64,000 bases of DNA from a bacterium (lineage in GTDB: Bacteria; UBP6; UBA1177; JAKLFG01). Made by a program: the position numbers and the translations under genes. Location of the stretch: the NCBI GenBank assembly GCA_022709425.1, contig JAKLIW010000002.1, forward strand, positions 124,001 to 188,000, given 5' to 3'. The notes under the pieces were generated by a model. It made no database searches. It was given only the letters and a program-made list of their open reading frames with translations, and was not told the origin of the DNA. Positions within the stretch are counted from its first letter, which is position 1, and every line of letters begins with the position of its first letter. Positions 51,762-60,383 of the stretch are shown piece after piece.

Positions 51762-53012
51762 ATGCGCTTCGTTTCCTCGTGCATCACCGATATCGGTAAA
51801 AAGCGTTCCAACAACGAGGACTGGATACTCGAATGGCCCGAGAAGGGGCTCTATATCGTCGCCGACGGGATGGGGGGCGGCAAGCACGGCGAGGTGGCGG
51901 CCCAGTTGGCGGTCGATACGCTCGAGCGGCACATCATCGAACACTATGCGGTGGTGCAGGCCTTCCGCCTTTCGCGTAGCCCCGAGAACCGGCAGAAAGT
52001 GCTCGACCTCATCGCCGAAGGGGCGACGCGCGCCAATACCGTCGTCTGGAACGAAGCCGATAAGAGCGGATCGACCGGCAAGATGGGGACCACGCTGACC
52101 GCCCTGCTCGCCATCGATACGGAAGGATTCGTGATCCATGTCGGCGATTCGCGGCTCTACCTCATCCGCAACGCCGCGATGACCCAGTTGACCACCGATC
52201 ACACGATGCGCGGCGATTATGAACGCAAGTACGGCGCGGCCCCCGACGGGCTCGACGGATCGCTTTCCAATACGCTGACCCGCGCCGTCGGTCTGTGCGA
52301 CACCATCGAGGTCGAGACGCGCAACTTCGAGATACGGCTCAATGACCGGTTTCTGCTGTGTTCCGACGGGGTGCATCGCTACTTTGACGAGGCGCGCGTG
52401 GCCGAACTCACCCTTCAGCTGGCGGTTCCCGGCATCGACGCTTTCGAGGAGAAACGCTTCCTTGATCGCGAGATAAAGTCGATGATGGACGCCATCTACC
52501 GTGCCGGCGCCGAGGATAACTTCTCGGTGCTCCTCGTGACGGCGCGCGAAGCCGATGAGGAGACGGCGGCGGCCGAGAAACTGCTTGATGTGGCGGGGGT
52601 GGCGCGGTCGCTACCGCTCTTCTCCGGCTTCAATGAAGAACAGATAGAACGACTGGTGCTTTCCTCGGAAGTACGCGCTCAGAACAAGTACGATATCCTC
52701 TCTTTCCCGATACACCCCGAAGGTGAACTGCTCATCATGCTTGAAGGACAGGTCTCGGTACTGCGCAAGTCCCGTCAGATCGAGGCGCTCACTACCGGCA
52801 GTCTCATCGGCGAGGTTTCCTTCTTCTCCGGCAAACCGATGAACTATACCCTGTTCGTCGACAAGCCGTCAACCTTCATCGTGGTGCGCCGTTCGATCAT
52901 CAAGGAACTGCTTGAAGAGTCGCCGGGCGCCGCAGCGAAGTTCCTGTGGGAGATCTGCCGCGTCATGGCCGACCAGATACTCACCTCGGTCTCCCACATA
53001 GAGAAGAAATGA
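51762..53012 (+). CDS. PP2C-type protein phosphatase fused to a cNMP-binding domain
   Basis: A 416-residue cytoplasmic protein. Residues 1-265 are a PPM/PP2C Ser/Thr phosphatase: KKRSNNEDW, VADGMGGGKHGEVAA, MGTTLTALL, VIHVGDSRLYL, CSDGVHRYF and GAEDNFSVLLV keep the metal-binding Asp residues. Residues 285-405 are a cyclic-nucleotide-binding/CRP-like domain (SLPLFSGFNEEQIERL, EGELLIMLEGQVSVL, LIGEVSFFSG). Phosphatase activity may thus be set by a nucleotide ligand. The stop overlaps the transglycosylase start as ATGA. Confidence 0.9.
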   Translation: MRFVSSCITDIGKKRSNNEDWILEWPEKGLYIVADGMGGGKHGEVAAQLAVDTLERHIIEHYAVVQAFRLSRSPENRQKVLDLIAEGATRANTVVWNEADKSGSTGKMGTTLTALLAIDTEGFVIHVGDSRLYLIRNAAMTQLTTDHTMRGDYERKYGAAPDGLDGSLSNTLTRAVGLCDTIEVETRNFEIRLNDRFLLCSDGVHRYFDEARVAELTLQLAVPGIDAFEEKRFLDREIKSMMDAIYRAGAEDNFSVLLVTAREADEETAAAEKLLDVAGVARSLPLFSGFNEEQIERLVLSSEVRAQNKYDILSFPIHPEGELLIMLEGQVSVLRKSRQIEALTTGSLIGEVSFFSGKPMNYTLFVDKPSTFIVVRRSIIKELLEESPGAAAKFLWEICRVMADQILTSVSHIEKK

Positions 53013-55177
53013 GCGCGCTCGTATTTGCCCTCATCGTATCGCTGGAACTCGATTTCTCGCGCGGCGCAGCGCAGGAGCCGTCGCTCGCCGCCGCTTTCGC
53101 TCCTTACCGCACCTTCACCGCCGATGAGCGGAACCTGTTCTGCGCCGGCGGCGACACCCTCTCCTGTCTGATGGACGCGGGGGAACGGGTGCTCGATCCG
53201 CAGGTGCCTGCTGAAGATATTTACGGCGAACTGGCCGGGGTCCGCAGCGGTGATCCCGAGTTCACGCCGCGTATCTTGGTGAGCGAAGCGGGGATCGCAT
53301 CGCGCGCCGTCGCCGTGTATCTTTTCATCGCCGATCGCTGGCGGAAACTGGATCCGAGCATGATACGCGATCTCATCAACGAGATCGGCGAGCCCTACTT
53401 TTCACGCCTCCACCCGCTCTACCTACGCCGGCTGGCCGAACTCGGCCGGATGGCGGAGTTCATGCAGGAGTACCGGCCGGTCGCCGACGAGGGGGTCATC
53501 CGTATCTATCTGCGCGAACTGATGAAGAAGGATCCCGAAGCGGCCTTTGCCTTCCTCAAAGGGCTCGGGATGAAACTCTCGGAAGGGTTCGAGGACGAGA
53601 TAGATGCTCTGTTCACCGCCGCGTGGGCCGGGAAGAAGGAACAGCGACGCGACTATCTGCTGTGGCAGATGTACTCGAACTACCGCTCCTTTCGCTATGA
53701 TCGTTGCCTGCGCATCGGCAAGAAGTTCGCCAGAAGCGACGCCGCGAAGGATATCACCGACTGGCGCGCCGGACTGTTGCGGGCGATGGCCAACACCAAA
53801 CAGCGCGAACATCAGAACGCGATAGAGATATATAAGAACCTCGAAAGCTACCTCGACCGTTTCGAATTCACCGAGGAGGACATCCACGACCTTTATCGTT
53901 GGGGCGGCTATTCCTATGCGGCACTCGGCAAGAATCCCGAATCGATCGACTACTATCTCAAGGCATACGAGAAGCTCGCGATCTCCGAACGGGCCGCCGA
54001 TTTCCTTTACTACGCCGCCGACATGGAGCGGCTTACCGAGAACTGGCCGCGTGCTGAAGAGCTCTACCTGCGCCTGCTCGCGGAACATCCGGAGACCGAA
54101 CACCGCGAAGTGGCCGAGTTCCTCGTTTTCTGGATACGCTACCTTCAAAAACGATATGACGAAGCGTTCTCCATCCTGCAGAACATCACGCAGGCGTCCC
54201 TGCGTAACAGCTACGACGGCCTGCGGGCCCGCTACTGGACCGCCCGGATCGATGAGAAACAGGGGCGCGACGCCGCCGCGGTCGCCGCCTTCCGCGACAT
54301 CGCGCTTGAACAGCCGCTTTCCTACTACGGGATGCTCGCCGCATCGCGTCTGCGCGCCAAGAATATCGGCATCGAGATGCCCGTGCGACCGGCCGTTGCG
54401 CCGCTCATCAACCCCGAACACCGGTTCCAACCCGAACTGCAGTGGGTCGCGGCATTGTGGCTGACCGGCCGCGCCGATAAGGCGGCATCGCTGTTGTGGG
54501 TCGTACGCGACACGGTGATCGGCTCCGGCATGACCGAGGACCGTCTCTTCGCCGCGTTCCTCGCGCGCGAGGTGGGCAGTTACGGACTCGCCGGGACCTT
54601 CATACGGTCGCTACCGACCACCGTCGGATTCTCGGGCGAGATAGCGCGGATGCAGTACCCGGTGGGCTACGAAGAGGAGGTCATGCCGCACGCGGCCTTG
54701 TACGGCGTATCGCCGCTGTTCGTATTTTCCATTGCACGACAGGAAAGTATGTTCGAGGCCAAAGCGGTCTCATCCTCCAACGCCATCGGTATCCTTCAAC
54801 TCCTTCCCGGCACAGCCCAGTTGCTCGCCAACGAGGAGGATTACGGCGGGAAGGTGACTGCCGATCTGCTCAAGAAACCCTTCACCAACGCCCGTTTCGG
54901 CGTGAAGTTCCTCGGTAATCTGCTGAAACGGTATCAGGGAAGGATGGCGCTCGCAGCGGCGGCCTACAATGCCGGTCCCGGTAAGGTCGATCGCTGGCTC
55001 AAGCGGATGGAGGGGTTGGAACTCGACGAACTGATAGAGAACATGCCGATATTCCAAACGCGCAACTACGTCAAGAAGGTGCTCGCGAACTACGCGAGTT
55101 ACCGTTTTCTGTACGAAGGCGAACTGGAGGACCGCTTCGAGTTTATCCTTCCCGTAAAACCGCTGTCACAGAAATAG
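53009..55177 (+). CDS. slt: Soluble lytic murein transglycosylase (Slt70-like)
   Basis: A 722-residue periplasmic enzyme cleaving the peptidoglycan glycan backbone with 1,6-anhydro product. A short N-terminal hydrophobic stretch (MSALVFALIVSLELDF) is a weak signal. A long superhelical region of TPR-like helices (residues 100-520) precedes the SLT domain (about 560-700), where the catalytic Glu is in ARQESMFEAKAVSSSNAIG, followed by LQLLPGTAQ and AAAYNAGPGKVDRWL. Start 53009 overlaps the phosphatase stop. Confidence 0.9.
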   Translation: MSALVFALIVSLELDFSRGAAQEPSLAAAFAPYRTFTADERNLFCAGGDTLSCLMDAGERVLDPQVPAEDIYGELAGVRSGDPEFTPRILVSEAGIASRAVAVYLFIADRWRKLDPSMIRDLINEIGEPYFSRLHPLYLRRLAELGRMAEFMQEYRPVADEGVIRIYLRELMKKDPEAAFAFLKGLGMKLSEGFEDEIDALFTAAWAGKKEQRRDYLLWQMYSNYRSFRYDRCLRIGKKFARSDAAKDITDWRAGLLRAMANTKQREHQNAIEIYKNLESYLDRFEFTEEDIHDLYRWGGYSYAALGKNPESIDYYLKAYEKLAISERAADFLYYAADMERLTENWPRAEELYLRLLAEHPETEHREVAEFLVFWIRYLQKRYDEAFSILQNITQASLRNSYDGLRARYWTARIDEKQGRDAAAVAAFRDIALEQPLSYYGMLAASRLRAKNIGIEMPVRPAVAPLINPEHRFQPELQWVAALWLTGRADKAASLLWVVRDTVIGSGMTEDRLFAAFLAREVGSYGLAGTFIRSLPTTVGFSGEIARMQYPVGYEEEVMPHAALYGVSPLFVFSIARQESMFEAKAVSSSNAIGILQLLPGTAQLLANEEDYGGKVTADLLKKPFTNARFGVKFLGNLLKRYQGRMALAAAAYNAGPGKVDRWLKRMEGLELDELIENMPIFQTRNYVKKVLANYASYRFLYEGELEDRFEFILPVKPLSQK

Positions 55178-55183
55178 GGGAGT

Positions 55184-55621
55184 TTATTTTCCCGTGTGGC
55201 CGAAACCGCCCGCGCCGCGATCGGTGTCGGAGAGCGTTTCGGCGGCGGTGAAGTGCGCCGTTTCGACCTTCGCGAGGACGAGCTGAGCGATCCGATCGCC
55301 CGCTTTCACGGTGAACTCCTTGTCGGAAAGATTGGCGAGGATGACCTTTATCTCGCCGCGGTAGTCGCTGTCGACGGTGCCGGGCGAGTTGAGGACGAAT
55401 ATCCCTTCTTTCAGCGCCAGCCCGCTACGCGACCGGACCTGCAGTTCCCACCCCGGCGGTATCTCGCAGAAGAGTCCCGTGGGGACGGCGGCCCAGCCGT
55501 GAGCCGGAATGAGGGTATCGACCGATGCGCGTACATCGGCGCCGGAGGAGCCGGCGGTCTGGTAGGCGGGGAGGGTGATGCCGGGAGCGGCGGTTATTTT
55601 GACGGTGACGCCGTCAGACAT
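55184..55621 (-). CDS. dut: dUTP diphosphatase
   Basis: A 145-residue trimeric dUTPase that hydrolyses dUTP to dUMP, keeping uracil out of DNA. The five motifs are visible: AGSSGADVRA, VRSRSGLALKEG, NSPGTVDSDYRGEI, GDRIAQLVL and the C-terminal DRGAGGFGHTG. Start 55621 lies seven bases after the pnp stop; a longer start would run through pnp in another frame. It converges on slt with a six-base gap. Confidence 0.95.
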   Translation of the reverse strand: MSDGVTVKITAAPGITLPAYQTAGSSGADVRASVDTLIPAHGWAAVPTGLFCEIPPGWELQVRSRSGLALKEGIFVLNSPGTVDSDYRGEIKVILANLSDKEFTVKAGDRIAQLVLAKVETAHFTAAETLSDTDRGAGGFGHTGK

Positions 55622-55628
55622 TGTTCGA

Positions 55629-57857
55629 TCAGCGACGATCGCGGTCACGGCCGCCGTGCGGTTTGCGTTCGCGGTCACGGTCGCCGTGGGGCTTGCGTTC
55701 ACGGCGCGGCTCTTCCTCTTCGGTGGAGAAATCGCGCGCAAGGTCGGAGGGCTTCATCGACAGACGGAATTTGCCGCCTGCTTCGAGTTCGACGCAGACC
55801 ACGCGAACCTGTTGGCCGATCTTGAGCACATCGCTGACATTCTCGATCCGCTTATCGTCGATGCGGCTGACATGAAGCAGGCCGGTAACGCCCGGGATAA
55901 CTTCGACGAACGCGCCGTAATCCTCGATGCGGGTGACCACGCCGTCATATATCTTGCCGCGTTCCGCCTCATCGGTGAACGATTTGACCATCGCGATGGC
56001 CGCGTCGAGCACGGTGGAGTCCTTGGCCGCGATGAGCACTTTGCCGTCCTGTTGGACCTCGATGTCGGCGCCGGTCTTCTCGACGATCGACTTGATGTTC
56101 TTGCCGCCGGTACCGATAAGGTCGCGGATCTTCTCGGGGTTGATCTGAATGGTGACCAGTTTCGGCGCGAGCGGCGAAAGTTCCGGCCGGTGGGCCGGGA
56201 GCGCCTTTTCCATCTCGCCGATGATGTGGAGCCGTCCTTCACGCGCCTGCGCGAGGGCCCGGCGCATCACTTCCTGCGGGAGGCCGTCGATCTTGATGTC
56301 CATCTGTATCGCGGTGATGCCGTCCTTGGTCCCGGCGACCTTGAAATCCATATCGCCGAGGTGATCTTCGTCTCCCATGATGTCGGAAAGGATCGCGTAT
56401 TCGTTGCCTTCTTTAATGAGGCCCATCGCGATACCGGCGACATGTTTCTTAAAGGGTACGCCCGCATCCATCAGCGACAGACAGCCGGAACAGACGCTCG
56501 CCATCGATGAGGAGCCGTTCGATTCAAGTATCTCGGAAACGACGCGGACGGTATAGGGGAATTCTTCTTTGGTCGGCATGATCGCCCGGAGAGCCCGCTC
56601 GGCGAGGTTGCCGTGGCCGATCTCGCGGCGGCCCGGCGCCTTGAGGCGACCGACCTCGCCCACCGAGAACGGCGGAAAATTATAGTGGAGCATGAAGTTC
56701 TTACGCGTCTCTTCGAGCACCGTATCGACCCGTTGTTCGTCGGAGGTGACCCCGAGGGTGATGGTGCCGAGCGACTGGGTCTCGCCGCGGGTGAATATCG
56801 CCGAACCGTGGACCTGCGGCAACACGCCGACCTCGGCCCATATCGGGCGGATGTCCTTGGTGCCGCGGCCGTCGATGCGGACCTCGTCCTCGGTGATCAT
56901 GCGGCGCAATGTGGTTTTGAGGATCTCCTCGAAGATGCCGTGGGCGCGGTTGTGCACCACTTTCGGTTCGTCGGCGTTGAGGAACTGAGCGCCGCTCGCG
57001 AGCGATTCAGTCACCCGTTCATCGACCGCCTTCTTGACCTCTTTTATCGCTTCGTAGCGCGCCAGTTTCTCGCGGATGCCGAGGGCGTCCTTGAGTTTAT
57101 CGGCGACGAACAGCTCTATGAAATTCTTGAGCGCCGCGTCGGTCGGGTTCTTGGGATCCTGCCGTTTGGCCGGGGCGATCTTCGCCACGAGCGCTTCCTG
57201 CATGTCGATGAGCGGCATGGTCGCCTTGTGGCCGCGGGCAAGCGCTTCGGATATCTCCTCTTCGGTCGCCTCGTTGGCCGATCCTTCCACCATGAGGATG
57301 GAGTCGCGGTTGGCCGCCATGACGATATTGAGGCGGGCGTTCTCCTGAGCGGCTGCGTTCGGATTGATGATGTATTCTCCCTCCTTGAGGACGATGCGCA
57401 CCGCGCCGATCGGGCCGAGGAAAGGGACCTCGGAGATCATCAGCGCCGCCGACGAGGCGGTGATGGCGATGACGCGCGGGTCGCAGTTCTCGTCGTGCGA
57501 CAGGAGGTTCACCAGTATCTGCGTTTCACTGCGATACCAGTCGGGGAAAAGCGGGCGGATGGGGCGGTCGATGATGCGCGCCGCGAGCTTCTCGTCGGTG
57601 TTGGGCATCGATTCGCGTTTCAGGAAACCGCCGGGAAAACGACCGGCCGCGTAGAATTTCTCAATGTAATCGACGGTCAGCGGGAAGAAGTCCTGTTCGG
57701 CCGGGACATCGCCTTTGGAGGCGACGACGGTGGCGAGAAGGACCGAATTACCGTAGCGGCACCAGATCGCGCCGTCGGACTGTTTGGCATATTTCCCTGT
57801 CTCTAAGGAAAGGGGGGTTCCTTCAAAAACGATAGATTCCATTTGATGGGTTTTCAT
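55629..57857 (-). CDS. pnp: Polyribonucleotide nucleotidyltransferase (PNPase)
   Basis: A 742-residue 3'-5' phosphorolytic exoribonuclease. Two RNase PH domains (FPLTVDYIEKFYAAGRFPGGF; FTRGETQSLGTITLG; MGDEDHLGDMDFKVAGT) are followed by a KH domain (RDLIGTGGKNIKSIVEKTGA) and an S1 domain (YDGVVTRIEDYGAFVEV). The tail is a run of Arg/Asp/His units (RERKPHGDRD), probably RNA-binding. ATG 57857 has AGAGGT upstream. It forms the classic rpsO-pnp pair with rpsO 54 bases upstream. Confidence 0.97.
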   Translation of the reverse strand: MKTHQMESIVFEGTPLSLETGKYAKQSDGAIWCRYGNSVLLATVVASKGDVPAEQDFFPLTVDYIEKFYAAGRFPGGFLKRESMPNTDEKLAARIIDRPIRPLFPDWYRSETQILVNLLSHDENCDPRVIAITASSAALMISEVPFLGPIGAVRIVLKEGEYIINPNAAAQENARLNIVMAANRDSILMVEGSANEATEEEISEALARGHKATMPLIDMQEALVAKIAPAKRQDPKNPTDAALKNFIELFVADKLKDALGIREKLARYEAIKEVKKAVDERVTESLASGAQFLNADEPKVVHNRAHGIFEEILKTTLRRMITEDEVRIDGRGTKDIRPIWAEVGVLPQVHGSAIFTRGETQSLGTITLGVTSDEQRVDTVLEETRKNFMLHYNFPPFSVGEVGRLKAPGRREIGHGNLAERALRAIMPTKEEFPYTVRVVSEILESNGSSSMASVCSGCLSLMDAGVPFKKHVAGIAMGLIKEGNEYAILSDIMGDEDHLGDMDFKVAGTKDGITAIQMDIKIDGLPQEVMRRALAQAREGRLHIIGEMEKALPAHRPELSPLAPKLVTIQINPEKIRDLIGTGGKNIKSIVEKTGADIEVQQDGKVLIAAKDSTVLDAAIAMVKSFTDEAERGKIYDGVVTRIEDYGAFVEVIPGVTGLLHVSRIDDKRIENVSDVLKIGQQVRVVCVELEAGGKFRLSMKPSDLARDFSTEEEEPRRERKPHGDRDRERKPHGGRDRDRR

Positions 57858-57911
57858 GAGTACCTCTTGTGGATGCGGTTCAGGATAGTGCGTGGGACAC
57901 AATGGTATACG

Positions 57912-58178
57912 CTACTTTCTCAGACCGAGTTCTTTAATAAGATCGGCGTAGCGGGCGAAATTGTTGTCCTTCAGATATCTGAGGAGTTTCATGCGCTTGC
58001 CGACCATCTTGAGCAGACCGAGACGACCGTGGTTGTCCTTTTTGTGGACCTTGAAGTGCTCGGTGAGCTGGTTGATACGGGTCGTCAGAAGGGCGACCTG
58101 GACCTCCGGCGATCCGGAGTCTTTGTCATGCACTTTAAACTTGGCGATGACGTTCTGTTTGGCTGCTTTCTCCAGCAT
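57912..58178 (-). CDS. rpsO: 30S ribosomal protein S15
   Basis: An 88-residue primary 16S rRNA-binding protein. Hallmarks are TGSPE-like [37 protein letters not shown] and the end [12 protein letters not shown]. Start 58178 has a GGAGG site and gives the standard length; a longer start would precede that site. It heads the rpsO-pnp-dut transcript. Confidence 0.97.
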   Translation of the reverse strand: MLEKAAKQNVIAKFKVHDKDSGSPEVQVALLTTRINQLTEHFKVHKKDNHGRLGLLKMVGKRMKLLRYLKDNNFARYADLIKELGLRK

Positions 58179-58231
58179 CCGTTTCCTCCATTGGAAACTA
58201 AAGTTCAATCAATACAACAAACTACGCGGTG

Positions 58232-58260
58232 TAATATAATGAGAAGCGGCCGAATGTCAA
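58232..58260 (-). promoter_or_regulatory. Sigma70-type promoter of rpsO-pnp
   Basis: Minus strand TTGACA, 17 bp, TATATT, about 54 bases upstream of rpsO. Confidence 0.7.
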
Positions 58261-58284
58261 CTTATTTTTGCGGAGACCGATCTC

Positions 58285-59190
58285 TCAGAAGTTATTTTTG
58301 AGGAAGATGCAGGCATCCTCGATCTTGTTGGTACAGGCCTTCTTGACGAACTTTTTAGCGACCTCGGTATCCACGGGACCCCCTTCGCCGGTGAAGTACA
58401 TCGCCCCGACGAGGAAACAGCCGTCGTTGTTGCCCAGTTCGCAGGCCCGCGAGAAGAGTTTGCGCGCCTGTTCCTTGTTGGCGCTTCCCTCCTCTCCCTT
58501 ATAATAATAAACGCCGAGATTGAAGCAGGCGATCGATTTCTGTTTGCCGCACGCCTTTTCGTTATAGATGCGCGCCTTGTCCTTGTTCAGGTCGCCGCCC
58601 TCACCGTTGTACCACATAAAGGCGAGGAAGCCGCAGGCGTCGCCGTTGCCCCAGTCGCACGCTTTCTGGAGATTCTCGCGCGCCTTTTTCTTGTTCTCAG
58701 CAACCCCGGCACCTTTCATCTGCATCCCGGCCAGCCGGTAACAGCCGTCGTGCGAACCGTTGAAACAGGCCCGTTCGAACGCCTCGGCCGCCCGCTTGAG
58801 GTCGACCGACTGTCCGTCGCCGTCGGTCAGGATGAGCCCGAGGTTGAGGCACGATTCGCCGTTGCCGTCGTCGCAGTAGTCAAGGAAGTGCTCGTAGGCC
58901 TTTTTCTTGTCGACCTTACTCGCGATCCCCTTCAGCCACATGAAGGCGCGCATGTTGCAGCCGTGGGCCGCCCCGCCGCCGCAGGCCTTTTCGTAGGCAG
59001 TCCGCGCCTTGGTGGTATTGACCGGGCCCCCTTCGCCCTTGAAGTACATGTCGCCGAGTACCGCGCAGGCCTCGGCGATGCCGGCATTGCAACTCTTTTG
59101 GAAACCGTCGCGGAAGTTCGGTTCCTCCGCCTCCTGCGCGGCGAGCATGAACGCCGTCAAAAGCACGAACAACACAGACCACATACGCAT
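58285..59190 (-). CDS. Secreted Cys-rich Sel1-repeat protein
   Basis: A 301-residue exported protein with a signal peptide (MRMWSVLFVLLTAFMLAA). The mature part is seven or so Sel1/TPR-like repeats of about 36 residues, each with a Cys pair (ACAVLGDMYFKGEGG, SCLNLGLILTDGDG, ACGFLAFMWYNGEGG, GCFLVGAMYFTGEGG), as in the Helicobacter HcpA group with one disulfide per repeat. It probably mediates protein-protein contacts in the periplasm or outside. A promoter overlaps the longer start at 59250, so 59190 is chosen. Confidence 0.83.
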   Translation of the reverse strand: MRMWSVLFVLLTAFMLAAQEAEEPNFRDGFQKSCNAGIAEACAVLGDMYFKGEGGPVNTTKARTAYEKACGGGAAHGCNMRAFMWLKGIASKVDKKKAYEHFLDYCDDGNGESCLNLGLILTDGDGQSVDLKRAAEAFERACFNGSHDGCYRLAGMQMKGAGVAENKKKARENLQKACDWGNGDACGFLAFMWYNGEGGDLNKDKARIYNEKACGKQKSIACFNLGVYYYKGEEGSANKEQARKLFSRACELGNNDGCFLVGAMYFTGEGGPVDTEVAKKFVKKACTNKIEDACIFLKNNF

Positions 59191-59221
59191 AGGATACCCC
59201 CTTTGAAATAAGGACCGTCCC

Positions 59222-59250
59222 AGTCTAGCGAACGGGGCGAACGAGGTCAA
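59222..59250 (-). promoter_or_regulatory. Putative sigma70 promoter of the Sel1 gene
   Basis: Minus strand TTGACC, 17 bp, TAGACT, 31 bases upstream of 59190. Confidence 0.6.
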
Positions 59251-59273
59251 ATAAAATCTGTTGTTCGCGCCGA

Positions 59274-60383
59274 CTATTCCCAGTCTTTCCAGATAGGGTC
59301 GAACCCTTTTTTCTTCAGCATTGCCGCGACATCGGCGGGACTCCGATCGTCCACCACTTCGAATTGCGCGAGTTCGGGCCGTTTGGCGCTGTAGCCGCCC
59401 GGGGCGGTCGAACTGCCGGCCGAGAGGTTGGTGAAGCCGAGCGGGATGACCGCGTCGCGGAATTCTGCCGATTCGCGGGTCGAAAGAGACATCGGGGTCA
59501 CCGGGAAGAGGAGCCGGAGCGCGCAGAGGAGGCGGATGAAGTCGCGGTCGGTGACCGGTGACGGGCCACCCGCCACGCCAACGGCGCCGCGGATGCGGGG
59601 GAAACTTATCGAGAATTCACTTTGCCAGTAGTGTTTCTGGAGAAAACTGAGGTGCCGCGCCAGTTCGATGGCGTCGCGCCGCCAATCGGCGAGTCCCAGC
59701 AGGAACCCGATGCCGATCTTCGGGATGCCCGCCGCCGCGCCCCGTTCGGGGGTGGCGAGCCGTTTGTCGAAATCGCGCTTGGGACCGCCCGGATGCTGTT
59801 CGGCGTAGAGCGCCCGGTCGTAGGTCTCCTGATAGATATAGAGCCCGTCGAGGTGCGCGTCGGTGAAAAGCGTCCGGTAATCGGCCTCCGCGAGAGGCGC
59901 TATCTCGATGGATACCGACCGGAAGCCGACCTCGTGCATGTCGCGGATGAGCGGCGCGAGTATTTCCGGGTCGGAACTCTCGGGGTGTTCACCGGCGACG
60001 AGCAAGAGACTTGTAAAGCCCTGTTGGCGGATCGCCTGCGCCTCGGCCCGCAATTCGTCGGCGGTCAGCCGGACGCGCGGCAGGTCGTTCCCGGCGTTGA
60101 AACCGCAGTAACGGCACCGGTTCACGCAGCGGTTATCGTAATATAATGGTATATAGAGCGAGAGGGCGTAGCCGAAGCGCTGGCGGGTGAGCCGCGCGCT
60201 TTCGGCGGCGAGTTTTTCGAGGTGCGCATCGTCCAGCGCGGGGGAAAGGAGCGTCGCGAAGTCGTCGAGCGACAGATGTTCGGCGCCGAGGACCGCCGCG
60301 ATGTCGGCGGCGGTGGCGTTCATCGCGCGGTCGTACAGCCGCTGGGTAAGGTCGTTATCGGTGCGGAAGGAGGAGCCGTTCAT
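59274..60383 (-). CDS. thiH: 2-iminoacetate synthase, radical SAM (ThiH)
   Basis: A 369-residue radical SAM enzyme cleaving tyrosine to dehydroglycine for thiazole synthesis. The 4Fe-4S motif is CVNRCRYCGF (CxxxCxxC) near residue 90. Family segments are LLLVAGEHPE, YIYQETYDRALYAEQHPGGPK, GFLLGLADWRRDAIEL and SFPRIRG. The start overlaps the stop of the AAA_14 gene as ATGA, which separates it from thiG. Confidence 0.93.
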   Translation of the reverse strand: MNGSSFRTDNDLTQRLYDRAMNATAADIAAVLGAEHLSLDDFATLLSPALDDAHLEKLAAESARLTRQRFGYALSLYIPLYYDNRCVNRCRYCGFNAGNDLPRVRLTADELRAEAQAIRQQGFTSLLLVAGEHPESSDPEILAPLIRDMHEVGFRSVSIEIAPLAEADYRTLFTDAHLDGLYIYQETYDRALYAEQHPGGPKRDFDKRLATPERGAAAGIPKIGIGFLLGLADWRRDAIELARHLSFLQKHYWQSEFSISFPRIRGAVGVAGGPSPVTDRDFIRLLCALRLLFPVTPMSLSTRESAEFRDAVIPLGFTNLSAGSSTAPGGYSAKRPELAQFEVVDDRSPADVAAMLKKKGFDPIWKDWE

